Of a stretch of 64,000 bases of DNA, positions 26,688 to 39,250 are shown piece after piece. Under the pieces are notes generated by a model, which made no database searches, was not told where the DNA came from, and saw nothing but the letters and a program-made list of their open reading frames with translations. The DNA is from Opisthocomus hoazin. Taxonomy: Eukaryota > Chordata > Aves > Opisthocomiformes > Opisthocomidae. Position 1 is the stretch's first letter, and each line of letters begins with the position of its first letter. The translations under genes and the position numbers were made by a program. Where the stretch lies: assembly GCF_030867145.1 (NCBI RefSeq), contig NC_134453.1, forward strand, positions 1,731,001-1,795,000, written 5' to 3'.

Positions 26688-27962
26688 ACAGAAAATACAC
26701 GGGTTCCTTCAGCAGGCAAAAAAAATGGGATTCATTCCGCTCTGAAGATGCCTACCTATACATTTACTAGAGCCTGTGTGACCTGTTACCCAAGTTGTGA
26801 TAAATTTCACTCTCGGATACCAGAATGAATACAATAGAAAAAGATCTAGAATAGGATAGGATAGAATAGGACAACCAGAGCAAGACCCCAAAACAATATA
26901 ATAGAACAGGACTGCCAAATAGTCTCACCATCCACATAAGAGCACTTTTTTCATCTACGTGATTTTTTTAGGCTGGATATGAAATGTGCAGCTGCCTCCG
27001 AACACTGCAGAAATGGCACAGATATAGCAGGAGGAAACATAACAAAAGTCCAAAGGAATCCATTTCAAGAAGCTCCCAAGGTTAAACCTTTACTGGAGGA
27101 AGTTGACTGATAGGAGATTGAAAATGCAAGGTGACAAGTGGCGTGCTTTTAAGTAAATCACAATCCTTACCTTGCTTTAATTTGAAAGCAGCGACATGTC
27201 CGACCATTGGGAACATGCATTTCAGAGAGGCTGTGACCACCCCTTTCTTCGGTTCAAGTGGTGCAGGTAGAGGTTAACTGGTCCTCTCAGATGCACAGCA
27301 AAACACTTTCCATCCTGACAGCCTACAGGGTCTCGAGACATAGGGACTTCTTTCTTTTTTGTTTTCTTTGGGATTTTTCATCTTCCTTTTTTCACAGACA
27401 CGAATTCCACACACAAGTCTGGGGGGGGGGGGGGGGGGTGAGCTACTAAGGCTCCATCTGGTTGCTTAGATGTAGACATGCGGTGCCCGTTGAGATGCCC
27501 TGACGTGCTGCATCTCACTGGCAGCTGCTGGTCCGGATGGATGCAGGCTTCCTGCGAGAGCTGAGTCCCATCTGCTGGCTCTGGGAGATGTCCTGGCCTA
27601 GCAGCATTAGATAGCTGTGCTTGGGTAGCTGAGTCACAGCTGGATTTTTCATTGTGCCAGCGCATCAGTGCTGGGCACGCTGGCAGGAGTGTCTGGGTAC
27701 CACCTTTGACCCCTGTATTGCCAAACAAGGTGTGCAAGGGCACGGGGTGGCTGAGCATTGTGGTACCTCCAACCCCACCTCTGCTGGAGACGCGCACCGA
27801 CCAGCAAACACCATCGCTGTGTCTACAGGACCATCCAAAGCCTACGTGCCCAAGAGGTTTCCAGTGGTAGACCCATGCCAAGCTGATCGCTAAACCCAGG
27901 GCTCGAGTGGTCCGTAGAAATTGAGATGTGTTTCCAGCGTTGCAGCTGAATTTAAACATCGT
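26688..27962. other. Intergenic, no gene recognised
   Basis: A degenerate GGATA/GAATAG run lies at 26849-26870 and a G18 homopolymer at 27421-27438. The minus-strand open frame 27378-27959 (193 codons) reads through the poly-G tract as polyproline and has no other supporting feature. Confidence 0.55.
27421..27438 (+). repeat. G18 homopolymer
   Basis: Eighteen consecutive G residues preceded by AAGTCT and followed by TGAGC. Length is probably uncertain in assembly and unstable in vivo. Confidence 0.9.
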
Positions 27963-28204
27963 ATCACAGAATCACAGAATAGTAGGGGTTGGAAGGGACC
28001 TCTGTGGGTCATCTAGTCCAACCCCCCTGCCGAAGCAGGGTCACCCACAGCAGGCTGCACAGGATCTTGTCCAGGCGGGGCTGGAATATCTCCAGAGCAG
28101 GAGACTCCACAACCTCCCTGGGCAGCCTGTTCCAGTGCTCCGTCACCCTCAGAGGGAAGAAGTTCTTCCTCATGTTCAGACGGAACTTCCTGTGCCTCAG
28201 TTTG
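27963..28204 (-). mobile_element. CR1 LINE 3' fragment
   Basis: Same subfamily and same end points as the copy at 26071: tail repeats, GTAGGGGTTGGAAGGGACCT, CACAGCAGGCTGCACAGGAT, and truncation after CTGTGCCTCAGTTTG. About 242 bp. Confidence 0.97.
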
Positions 28205-28866
28205 ATCGTACACTGCTGCTGCCCTTGGTACTTCCACCGTGACTAAAAGGAGTCACTCCATCTTCAGGGAGCCATTCAGTTACCTTTAATTAGGAAGACA
28301 TTCACTTAACTCCCCCTAAGCTCTTCCCCATGACAACAAGGATAACAGCTTCAAATTGTACCTGACCTCCACCAAGCCGCCGCGTGCCTGCACCTGATCC
28401 CAGGCGACGGGAAGCTGCAGCCCGGTTTTAGCTGGACAGCTTTAGTCGAGCCCGGTGATTTGGAGAGGTATCGACAGACGCATCCCCACCACCTCTCCAG
28501 GGGTGTATCGCCTAGGCTGGAAAACAAAACGAAAAGGGATGCACATCCCACCATGGGCTAAACGCTCTCCATCTGTTCTGTTAGCGTGTGCTCCTCGGAG
28601 CCATCCAGTCTCAACTGGAGGCTGGTTTGCTTTGACCGCGTTGGGAAGACTCCACCCTTCCAGGAGCTTTTTGTTCCAGGGGTTAATTATGCTTGCTGCT
28701 AAAAGCACAGGGTTCGCTTCTAATTTGGTTTTTTTTCAGCTTCAGCTTGCAGCCATGGTCCTTGCCACTCCTCCTCTGCTCGACTCAACAGCCTTTAGGT
28801 TGCAGTACTAATGCACTGTAATCAAATTGCCTCGTGATCCTCTTTGTAGACAAGTTAACAAAATAT
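28205..28866. other. Intergenic, nothing recognised
   Basis: Unique sequence between two CR1 copies. Open frames here (for example 28455-28811, plus) have no recognisable similarity. Confidence 0.5.
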
Positions 28867-29379
28867 CTGGAGTGCTGTGTCCAGTTCTGGGCTCCCCACT
28901 TCAAGAAATATGAGGAGCTACTGGAGAGAGTCCAGAGGAGGGCTGCGAGGATGAGGAGGGGACTGGAGCATCTCTCCTACGAGGAGAGGCTGAGGGAGCT
29001 GGGCTTGTTCAGCCTGGAGAAGACAAGGCTGAGAGGGGACCTTAGAAATGCCTCTAAATATCTGCAGGGTGGGGGTCAGGAGGACGGGGCCAGACTCTTT
29101 CCAGTGGTGCCCAGCGACAGGACAAGGGGCAATGGGCACAAACTGAAGCAGAGCAAGCTCCAGCTGAACAGGAGGAAGAACTTCTTCCCTCTGAGGGTGA
29201 CGGAGCCCTGGCCCAGGCTGCCCAGGGAGGCTGTGGAGTCACCTTCTCTGGAGATACTCAAGCCCCACCTGGACAAGGTCCTCTACAGCCTACTGTAGGT
29301 GACCCTGCTTCAGCAGGAGGGCTGGACTAGATGACCCACAGAGGGCCCTTCCAACCCCTACCATTCTGTGATTCTGTGA
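28867..29379 (+). mobile_element. CR1 LINE 3' fragment with residual ORF2 C terminus
   Basis: About 510 bp in plus orientation, from CTGGAGTGCTGTGTCCAGTT to CCATTCTGTGATTCTGTGA. The frame to 29298 encodes the distal reverse-transcriptase ORF2 tail, with [40 protein letters not shown] and [20 protein letters not shown]. It is 5' truncated and cannot mobilise itself. Confidence 0.97.
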
Positions 29380-32300
29380 AAATGGGGAATTTTCAGAAAA
29401 GTACATTTTCCAGCCCCCCCATCATTATGGTGGTGCTGACATTTTTCAGCCTCTTCCATCTTTCAGTAGAAGACGAGAGAGCGGGTTTGGTGTCAGAGCG
29501 CTTGGTGCTGCCTGGGGGGGGACAAGTCAGGCCACCACCACCTTTCCTTGCTGAATCTCAAGAGATTTTTCTTACCCAGTCTTAGAGAACGGATTTTTTT
29601 TTTTCCCCCTCAACTGTCAGAAAGTTTCCAATTAGACGTAATTAATTAAATTTAACTGTTAAAGTATTTTAATTATTTTTTTAAACCAAGTTTTCAGTTT
29701 AATTAACTTCAACTAAAAGTTTTTAATTGAGCGAAGGGAATGTCATCGAACTATAACAATATTTGTTCTGACTGTAAAGCCGTTTAGTGTCTGGGGAGAT
29801 GGGAGCAGCTGACAGGAACGGGGATAAAAACCCTGGGAGCAGGGTTCAAATCCTTGATGTGTCCGCGCGCAAATTGAATACTTTCGGCTATCGACCCTTC
29901 TGTGGAGCACTTTTCTGTTTTAAGTGCTGTTTCTGGATCTCCAGGAGACTGCCTGTGTTGCCAGGTGGCTAATTCGAGCAGTCTCACATGCCTGTGGGGT
30001 TTCATCGGTGTCTGCTGGGGATGGTAAGAGGTAAGAAAGTTATTTCTAGACCCAGTAAATCCATTTTTCCACCAGTATCTTGTGGCTCCCAAGTACAAAG
30101 GAAAACAATTGTTACTATATAAAAATATCTCTCTCCGTGACAAGCTTTGTTTTCTTTTCAGTGCTAAGGTTGTGTCTCTTGCTCTCTTTTTTAATGAATA
30201 TGGCAAATATGCAGAGTTTCGAACAATGAAACTGCGAGAATAAAAATTGCAGCTGAAACGTGTAATGATTCAAACGAGACCCTATTATCTTCATCCAATT
30301 TCATTAGCAGCAATATAAAATTGTTTCCACTTACTCAGGCTTTCTTTTTTAATGAAACTTGGTGGTCTGGAAAGTTAAATGTTGGTGTTTACAAACCCCG
30401 ATCAAAGGCATCTAATTTTGTAGCTCGGCTCACGACCTGATCCCACCAGCCGTTGTCTTCTCGGGCTCCAGCTCAGCCCATGCTTTGCCTCGAGCGCCTG
30501 AGCTGCAGGAAGGAGAACTGGGTGCCCACCTTGCTCTTGCCATACTGGGAGGGGACGTGCTCTGCTTTGTGCTGACACAGGAGCAGGGGACAACTGCGGG
30601 CGACGAAGGTGGTGGAAGCACCCTTGGTATGGGTAATGACCAAGGGTTGGTGACCATGTCGCACCATGTCCACCAAACAGTGGCTTAGGGAAGGCAAAGC
30701 ACCTCTTCTTGCTTATTTGGGGAAATTCCAGCCCAGGGCAAGACCTGGAAAGAGAGCTGGGCCAGAAGCTTTTGTGGTGGGAGGGCCACCGCTCCCACCG
30801 CATCACCTCACCACCCTTGGTCGCGGAGCAGGGCATCCCACGGTCTGGCAGAGCTGTACTGGGACCCCATCCTCTGGGTATGGGCTCCCAGAGCGTCCCC
30901 CATCCCACGGTGCCCTCTCGGGCTCTGCTCTGGGGAGCAGAGACACCTTCCTGAGCCGGGGCTGAAGGATGTGCGTAGGCTACACCAATTCTTCTCCTTC
31001 CAGCTCACGCTGCGCCTCCTGGGTTACTGAAATATTCATGGCTGGTGCAGGAGGGTGCTGGGAGCCCGGGTAGCACCTTGTCATAGTAAAATGATGCTGA
31101 ATATTACATGCCCACTGCTTTTTTTTTCATTTTTTTTTCGCATGGACCAAACATTAAAAATTAAATTTGGTATCGCCCAAATAAAGAACCAGCTTTTCAT
31201 TCCAGATTTGAGCAAGGGTGTAATTTGTTCTATCAGACAAACCATCCCCTCTTTCATGTTCTGCCTAGACACTCAAAATTAATATATACATTAACCCACG
31301 CTGTCATTACACTAGAGGAATGACTTTCCTTTTCTTACAAACATTTTCATGATTTTACAGGCTTTCACACTCCGCCTCAGAAGTTTTCCACGGAAAAGAA
31401 GGCAATGAGAGGGGAAAAGCTCGCTGGGGGTAGCCGTGGGGTGAAGTTTGGAGTCTGGGGAGGGGGTGTGGGAGCAGCTCAGAGCCCTGCACGCCCATAG
31501 CTCTGCTATCTCTCATCGTGGGCTGAGGGACCTCAACACATCAGCCAAGCCAGCTGGGTTTCCACGGGAGGGATGGCGTGGGATTAGTCCAACTCCATCT
31601 GCCGCTCTCCTTGGAGCTTCACCCCCAGCCAGGACCCAACAACTCCTGTCCAAGTGATGTCTGAGGTCTCAGCTCTGCAGGTGTTTGGTCGACCAGCAGA
31701 ACACTCCATCAGACCACGGGCAACACAAAATACGATGAAGGTGGGTTGCTTTTTGGCTTGGTTGCTGCCTCAGGACCATCTTGCCTGGGGCACCAGCGAC
31801 AGCAGCTGTAGCAAAGCACATTGGCTTAAGACTGCTGGGAAACTGAGCTGCTGCTCCACAACAGAGCCAAAACCTGGTTTCATCCCAAATCAGGGTGAAA
31901 ACTAAAAAATTCACAGATTTCTTCACAAGGAAATAGTGTGGAGGTATATGATTTATATTTCAGCAAAGTCAGACTTCTACATCTGGACTTCTGCATTATA
32001 ATATCAGCTGGAACATAGGTAGCTTTAAAGCATGATGCATATAAAAAGGTCAAAATATTTACAGTACAGCCAAATACTTGGCCACACTGAAACAAGACTG
32101 ACATAAACCATTGTGATAGTTTCCTGAGCACATTCCATAAAATCCAATACGTTTCAGTGAAATACTTGGATAGCCTCAAATCAGTTTCTGATGGTTGAAA
32201 GGGGGGGGGGGGGGGGGAAAGACCATTTTTAAAACGCACTTTCTAAACAGCATCGTGGCTTGGCACTGCAGCAGCAAGGGAGCCGACGCGTGGTTCGAAG

Positions 32301-34192
32301 GTGAAGCTCTGCCTCCTCGGCTCAGGGAAACTGCTTTTAAAGGCAAATAACTTCCTTAGAGAGGTGGTGTTATGCTGCACCGACGTCCTGCCTGTTCCTA
32401 AAGAGGACTTTCATCGGGCACTGCCTGTTGCCAGAAAACATCGAAGTTCATTTCTTTTCTTTCTTTGCAAGATGAGACTCTGCAGATCCCAGCCTCGGGG
32501 AAGCCTCCCAGCCAACCCTGCTGCTTCCAAGCTTACGCCTACGGATGCCTGCCCTCAGAGGAACCCCCAAGGAGTGGGATTATATTTATTTAAAAGATTT
32601 TATAACTCCGGTGTACTTGAGCTGGCAAAGCTGGGAGAAGGCTACGGAGATGTATCTCTCTGCAGCCCCGGCCCAAAACGCCGCTCAGCCACCCCCAGCT
32701 ACGACTCCCCAGCGCCTGGGTTGGAGGTTGCTTAGATCTTCCAGCAACGACATTGTCTGCTCCTGCAAATCCCTCAGCTCCCAGTGCTTCAGTCTCCTTA
32801 AAACCAGCTGGAAATGAAAGCTAAGGAAACGCTCCATGCCCAGACTCCGGTGATGGTGCTGGGTGGGGGATCCCAACCCTCTCCTATTCTACTGCAGCCG
32901 CTCCAGCGCGCTTCTGTGCAACTACTGCAATAAAAAAAATCACTGAGAGGGGTTTTGTACACAGCAGATTCGCTTCCTTGCATTTCCCAGCTTTGCTTCT
33001 TTTATGGACCGTGCTAAGAAGTTTTTACACACACAAACTGTGCAGGTTCTCACCCCGAGCTGCTTCCCGCACTGATGCTTGTCCAGGGAGTGGTTTTTGC
33101 CTGCGGGCTCTGCACCTCCTGTCAAACCGCCCGCTCTTTTTGCTATGTTGGGCTTCATTTTGTAGCCACACACTCCAGCCTCCTCCTGTGGAGCGATCAT
33201 GAAATCAGAGCTGGGGAAACTGTGAAGTAAAAGCCATCGGTGAGCTGCCGAGCCTCTCAGGAGGTTGGTTGCAAATTATTTAATATAGAAAACACACTAC
33301 TGGCCAGCTCCGATTTATTCTTTCTTTTTTTGGCCCGATCACAGCCAGGCGAGCAGCACCCGACTCCTAGAGCGATGGAGTCACCAAAGGCAGGGCTTGA
33401 GCCCTCCCACTCGTGTCTGCAGCTTACTCACCCTTGGAAAACAGCATCTCAGCCGCAGGCGCTCATTCATTTATTATGATGGTTTGATATTCCCAGGCTG
33501 GCTGCAGCCTCTTCTACTAGGCACAGGGAAAAGCAAGGTGATGGGCACGCAAAAGTTCCCCCCAGAACCCCACACCGCGACCACAAAGGTCTTCAGACCG
33601 AAACATCACTGATCTGGCAGTCAGTTTGACTTCAAGTCAAACAATATTTTCTTCTAAGCCGTCCACTGATTTGTTTTCCACGCTAGCTTTATTTCGTTAC
33701 ACGAAAAGCTCAAATAGATCTAATTTATTGGCCCCAAGAGAGGGCGACGTCTTTTTGTGCATGAAACACAATACACCCACCTGACCAATAAAATCCTGAA
33801 CCGTGATAAATTTATTAGCATGCCACCATTTTAAATTCCAGCTAAAGCCTCCATGCATGCAATTCCTCAGGGGTTGGTTTCCCCTACAGACATATTCCTG
33901 TGTGCTTAAATGTGGTTTAATTGAAAGGGTTTCCATTCATCCCCAGTGACAACCCCAAAGCCAGTTTTTCAAGGACTCCAGCACAAACCCAGAAGCAGGT
34001 TTAGGTTTAGGGCATTCCAGCAGATTCTTCTCCCTCGATCTCCTTTGGGACAATGACCCACCTTTGCTTTCAGCCCAAAAACCAAACTGCAGGCAGCTCA
34101 CGCCCTTCTTCTTTGGAGGAAGGTCCCAGTGGGGCATCAGATTCAGCTCTTTAAGGTATCTGAAGGGGCTTTCCCTTGTGCAGAGGAGAACC
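29380..34192. other. Intergenic, no gene recognised
   Basis: Unique sequence. It includes an AT-rich TTAATTAATTAAATTTAAC-type block at 29630-29730, a GC-richer block at 30420-30960 with overlapping open frames on both strands (the longest, 168 codons on minus at 30402-30908, unrecognised), and a G17 homopolymer at 32201-32217. Confidence 0.5.
32201..32217 (+). repeat. G17 homopolymer
   Basis: Seventeen consecutive G residues flanked by GGTTGAAA and AAAGACC. It is the second long poly-G tract in this window. Confidence 0.9.
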
Positions 34193-34286
34193 CTGGACAA
34201 GGTCCTCTACAGCCTATTGTAGGTGACCCTGCTTCGGCAGGAGGGTTGGACTAGATGACCCACAGAGTGATTCTGTGATTCTGTGA
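34193..34286 (+). mobile_element. CR1 LINE 3' terminal fragment with internal deletion
   Basis: CTGGACAAGGTCCTCTACAG, GTAGGTGACCCTGCTTCGGC and GGTTGGACTAGATGACCCAC are followed directly by GTGATTCTGTGATTCTGTGA. The usual GTCCCTTCCAACCCC segment before the tail is missing. Confidence 0.95.
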
Positions 34287-34338
34287 ACCCAACATTTACA
34301 AAGTGCCATGAAGGCAAAAGCCCCCAGAGCCTGCATTT

Positions 34339-34410
34339 CACAGAATCACAGAATGGTCGGGGTTGGAAGGGACCTCTGTGGATCATCTAGTCCAACCCCC
34401 CTGCCGAAGA
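34339..34410 (-). mobile_element. CR1 LINE 3' terminal fragment
   Basis: About 72 bp: CACAGAATCACAGAATGGTC, GGGTTGGAAGGGACCTCTGT and CATCTAGTCCAACCCCCCTG. It faces the plus-strand fragment at 34193-34286 tail to tail across 52 bp of unique sequence. Confidence 0.93.
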
Positions 34411-35592
34411 ATGGAACAGTTTGGTGAGCTTTCAGTTGAGCTTTGACGTTTATTTTGCATTATCTTCTAAAACGCAGTAACAATCTTTGAAGGAAAAATG
34501 AAATTAATGTCCTCCTTTCACCAAATTTAAATCTGGAAATGTCAAAAGTTGAACCTCACCAGAATGCCCCTTCCCACCACCCGCTCCCACCATCCTTGTT
34601 AGCATCAAAACCAAACTTTGGAGGAAAATTGTGCCCTGGCCGCTTTCTGCCTTGCTGCCGAGCTGGGCATGGCCCTGGGGGACACGACCAGGGTCGCCAC
34701 CGAGCACCAAGGTCCCCAGCACCCGGTCCCTGCCTGGATGGGAAGGTGCTCGGGTGGGACGTACCTCTGTCGCTCTCACCACTGCAGATGGACAAAACTG
34801 CCAGGTTTTGACTCGCTTCAAAAGCAGGTTTAATACCGTTACCTAAATATGGAGATAGCGTCTTCGTTCTCTTTATATCGCACTCTTCAAACACAAAAAT
34901 CCTCCCGCTCGCTTGATGTGATGATTTGGTACCTGCCACTGCCTGGAGCTTCAAAATAAAAGGACTTTTGATACGGAAAAAGGTTGTGCCAAGAACGTAA
35001 AAAGGTCTTCAGCATCCATAAAGTGGTATTAATTTTTAGAAATAAACGTGAAAGCTCTGGAACCATAAACCATGCTGCTTTCTTTGGACGAGACCTTGAG
35101 AGAGCAAACTGCAAGAGAAGAAAAGCAATTCCTTCCGCAGAGTCAGATCTTGTTATGGAGCCCTAAAAGTTGAGAATGATGTGGGAAAAAAGCAGACGAC
35201 TCACCTCATCAAATGTTCATTTCACCCAGAATCCTCTGCATTAGAAGGGAAAGAAAAGCTTTGTCTGAAAGAACAAATATGGGCACACCAGGGAGTTTGC
35301 CACGATGTCGAACATGAGGAGCAATCTGCTGGGAAGCAGAGACACGGAGGAGGACGTGAGGTCGACCAGCTCCTCAGAACTGGCACAGGACAAAGAGTTG
35401 CTCTAATTGTGTTTTATTCCGAACATGGACTTGTCTGTGTCTCCTTTGGTCAGATAAGAAGCCACCCATTCTCAGCACCCATATGGGAAAGCGGGAGGCA
35501 GGAGGGTTTGGGGCATAATGTACATAAAAAGTGCCCTTCCCACCTAGTCCACGTTGCAAACGGTTTGCAGGGCAAAACTTGGAAGCTGATGT
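34411..35592. other. Intergenic, no gene recognised
   Basis: Unique sequence between CR1 relics. Several mutually overlapping open frames at 34500-34960 on both strands arise from a GC-rich stretch; none is recognisable. Confidence 0.5.
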
Positions 35593-35856
35593 AGAATCAA
35601 AAGTGGTTTGGGTCGGAAGGGACCTTATAGACCATCTGCCATGAGCAGGGACTCCTTCCATCTGCCCAGGGTGCTCAGAGCCCTGTCCAAACTGGCCTTA
35701 GACACTGCCAGGGAGGGGGAAACTTCTCTGGGCAACTTGGGCCAGGGTCTCACCACCCTCAGAGTGAACAATTTCTTTCTTCTATCTAATCTAAATCTCC
35801 TTCTTTCAGTTTGAAGCCATCACCCCTTGTCCTATTGCTCCATGCCCTTGTAAAAA
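35593..35856 (-). mobile_element. Older CR1 LINE 3' fragment
   Basis: Plus-strand blocks GGGTCGGAAGGGACCTTATA, TGCCATGAGCAGGGACTCCT, GGGCAACTTGGGCCAGGGTC and AGTTTGAAGCCATCACCCCT are the reverse complement of a CR1 3' end, from a subfamily different from the common one here. Confidence 0.9.
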
Positions 35857-35861
35857 CATAC

Positions 35862-36073
35862 TAGGAAAAATTCTTTACTCAAAGAGTGGTCGGGCATTGG
35901 ACCAGGCTGCCCAAGGAGGTGGTGGAGTCCCCATCCCTGGAGAGGTTCAAAAAACGTGTGGATGTGGCACTTCAGGACATGGTTTAGTAGGAAAGGTGGT
36001 GTTGCGTGGATGGTTGGACTCGATGATCTTAGAGGGCCTTTCCAACCTCTGATTCTATGATTTTATGATTCTG
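35862..36073 (+). mobile_element. CR1 LINE 3' fragment (GATGTGGCACTTCAGGA subfamily)
   Basis: It begins GGAAAAATTCTTTACTCAAA and contains GGTGGTGGAGTCCCCATCCC, GGATGTGGCACTTCAGGACA and TTGGACTCGATGATCTTAGA; it ends in TTCTATGATTTTATGATTCT. It lies head to head with the fragment at 35593-35856, and just beyond the inferred DCC poly(A) site. Confidence 0.94.
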
Positions 36074-36167
36074 CGTCAGCTGGCTGCACGCGGTGCCAGG
36101 GTGGCTTCGCAATGAAAGCACCCATGACACTGGGAGCAAAGCACGAGGGCACTCGGGTGAAGGAGAA

Positions 36168-36250
36168 ACAACAACTGCAACAACAGCAACGGGGCGTAAG
36201 AGGAAAGAAGACGACAAGGAGAGAGAATTTGTATCAAAACTTTATTTATT
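36168..36250 (-). terminator. DCC: Candidate distal poly(A) site of DCC: tandem AATAAA plus GU-rich downstream element
   Basis: On the minus strand the sequence reads AATAAATAAA (36250 down to 36241), giving two overlapping AATAAA hexamers. About 50 nt further along the transcript direction is a TGTTG-rich stretch (36190 down to 36168), the composition expected for a CstF-binding downstream element. Cleavage would fall around 36,215-36,230. The flanking sequence beyond it turns into CR1 relics at 36073. Confidence 0.55.
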
Positions 36251-37190
36251 AAACAAAAAAATGCACCATTGGAATAACATTTCTATAAAAAATGAATATG
36301 AGACTGTTCTACAGTGCATTACAAAACCCCCTTCTTCTTCATGTAGTAGTATACAAGATTGTGTGTAGAAACAGTCATTTCTTTTTAAACTGTAAGCAAG
36401 TTCCCTTTCTCATAGAACAAGATTTACACTTAAATATTGCAGTCACTATTCTAATTTGGTTAACAATGCTAGAGTCCGACAATTTAAAGAAACTGCTTAT
36501 AGGCTCAAAATGCCATCTTTAGGCCTTTCGTAACAACAAGATTCTTCTTTTTCTTTTTTTTTTTTTTTTTAAACTAAGGCTAGTTAAAGCTGTAGTAGAA
36601 CCCATTTCTATCAGATAAACATATCACTAGTATGCTAAGAATTTTCAAATTACCTCGCAAAGCCCTTTAAATGGCATTCGCCAGTGCCAGGCCATCGAAC
36701 CAGCAGGCTGGAGCCCGTGGGGCGTGGGTGACAGCCGCGGTGACCGGCGATGCGGTGGCACGGTCCCGCTGCCCGACCCTCCCGAATCCTCACGCGCGGG
36801 GCCGTGAGCCCAGCACACGGGGGACATGGGCACACTGCAGCTTTAACAGCCTGCTCTAGGTTGCCAGCCAGGTATCCCTTGTATCATAAATTATCCAAAA
36901 GAAAACACCCTAAATAATAAATTAAATATTACTTATAAAAAGTACACCCTCCCCCCCCAACCACCCCATCCCAAACGCGGTGGCGATTCGCAAACGTAGG
37001 AATCGCCAGGTCTATTTTACAAGAATAAAAACGGCATCATCGTTCCCTTCTCCCTACCCACGTTGCTTCCTCGCACGTGGAAAATACATGTACAGCATCC
37101 AGCGAAGCACGTGGGGGCTGCGTCGCCTTCTCCAGCCAACCCAGACCGGAATGAGGATGCGTTCAATGCCTTTTGCTGAGAGCGTTAGAC

Positions 37191-37211
37191 AAAAAAAAAA
37201 AAAAAAAAAAA
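37191..37211 (+). repeat. A21 homopolymer (T21 in the DCC sense strand)
   Basis: Twenty-one consecutive A residues preceded by GTTAGAC. It is inside the inferred DCC 3' UTR, where the transcript would carry U21. Confidence 0.9.
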
Positions 37212-39250
37212 GGTCATGGAGCCTCCGAGAACCCAGTTCGACACCAGACAGGATGCTGAGCAGGGACGCCGGGAAACAAAGCCACCAGGAAAAACAATCT
37301 CCGATCACCTGCGAAGCCGTGATTTTCTTTAAATATAAAACGACCCTTCTTCCGCCCAGCTTCCAGGTATCCATCTCAGAAATGAGGCCGAGGAGGTCGC
37401 GGATCCGCTGCCTTCTGCTTGCCGCTGCCCGCAGAGCGCTTCCCTTAATTCCATCTGCTTAGGGTTTTAATGGTTCTACCACCGGCGTGGCTAAAATTGG
37501 TCCACGCCTGCGTGTGTGAGCATCTCCGTATGGATTCAGCGTTCGGTACCAGCCAGGAGGGCATCCCGGGAAAGGACCCTCGGTGAGCTACAGCAGGAAT
37601 TATTCCATCAGCTCCAACTGTAGGAGAAAACATCTGGCAATTCCCAAGAGCTGGAAGGACCCAGAGCTGGCATCAAACTCGCTCCCCTCTTTCCACGCTC
37701 CAACAACCCCTGCCACCGTTTTGCCTGGCGTTTGCTGGCTCCCCACCGCGTGTTTTGGCAGAAGACGTCCGAGCGAGCGAGCAGGCACTGCAAACCTGCC
37801 CAGAAGCTCTGGAGAAACGGTTGAAAAACTCATCTCGTCTTTCAGAATGTCAAGGAGGGACGCACAGCATCCTTACCTAAGCCAGTTTGTGAAGAGCTCC
37901 AGGAAGGGGTTGGTGAAAAGATGCTCCTGTAAAAATCTCAGTGAAGGACAGCCCCTTTGTGGCAGAATCTTACTGCAGCATGAAGACACGTGATGTCCCC
38001 AGCCGCACCAGAGCCTCGCGGCTGCGATCTCCTCTGCTACCAGCGCAAAGCTGCCAGAGCACACTGGGAGGTGCGTTGCTGCTGGTGGTGGGCTGGGTGC
38101 CGCGGGGACAGCAAGGACCAGCCTCGGAAGGATTCGCAAACCTGTTGGGAAAGCCTGGAGTGGGCAACCCTGCTTGGACCTACGCAAATGTCTTCATGTT
38201 CTTCTGATTTCTGGCTGCTTTTTAGGTGGGAATTACCGGTTCCCAAACACAAGGGTGCACAAACAGCCAGACCAGTATAGGGGATCTGATGGTCCTCGCT
38301 CCCTGAGAAGTGACACCACCCACCTTATGGCAAAATATTGGCAGTATCCATGTCTGGTGACATTATCGAGACCACACGCAAGAAAAACAAGCAGATTCTC
38401 CTCCCCCCTTCCAAAAATTAAAAAGCTTCTCAGAGTGACTGAACCTTTTCTCCAGGAGGAGTTCACAAAGACACTGAGCTAGGGAGCCTTCAGCCTCTTG
38501 AAGCACTGATACTGCTCCGCTTTTAGGTCTTGAAGCAAAAAAAAAAAACAAAAAGGGGAAAAGACAAGAAAAAATATATCTATTTTTGACTGCTGGATTT
38601 TTTTTCCACTTGTTTATGGCAGCCTTGTATTGATTTGATAATGATCTTCCATGGTAACATCGAGCTTCACGGGCCCATCACGCATTGACAGATGTCTCAT
38701 CACGTTTTTTTCTGGGAACGTCCACGGCTGAGACAGTCACGGGCTATAAATATTCTGACAGTTGAGGAATTTGTCAAAATCCAAAGAAATTCTCAGCCGA
38801 GCTCACTGCAAATAAATAAGAGCATCAGCAAAATATAACGTGGGAGTTCTGTGCGAAAACACTCCTTTGAGATTGTCAAGTTACGTAGCTCACGCGTAAG
38901 GTGAAACTTTAAAAGAAATGCCTGCCTACTAATTAGTTGGGGATTGTATTAAAATCATCCGCTGATGAAGGTTGGGGATGTCTCCAAGGCTCTGGAGGAC
39001 AACGACACCCAAATTTAATGTCGTGTAGCTCAGGGAAGGAACATTAAACATTAAAAAAAACCCAAACCAAACCAAAAAACAACTTCCAAAACTGAGTGTT
39101 TCTACAGAATAATTTAGTTTTACTCACAACTTCAGTTGAAGCCGAAATTTCTTACTAATTTATTTCGAAAGGGGGTGGGGAGCGGCTGTGTCTTGCTTGG
39201 GCTGAGCTGATGGAGCTGCTCCATCCCGCAGACAGGGTGCCCGGTGTGGA

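Noticed and set aside
27378..27959. 193-codon minus-strand open frame
   Set aside because: It is kept open partly by the G18 tract (polyproline) and has no family resemblance.
30402..30908. 168-codon minus-strand open frame in a GC-rich block
   Set aside because: Overlapping open frames exist on both strands, which is expected from composition; no domain or splice evidence.
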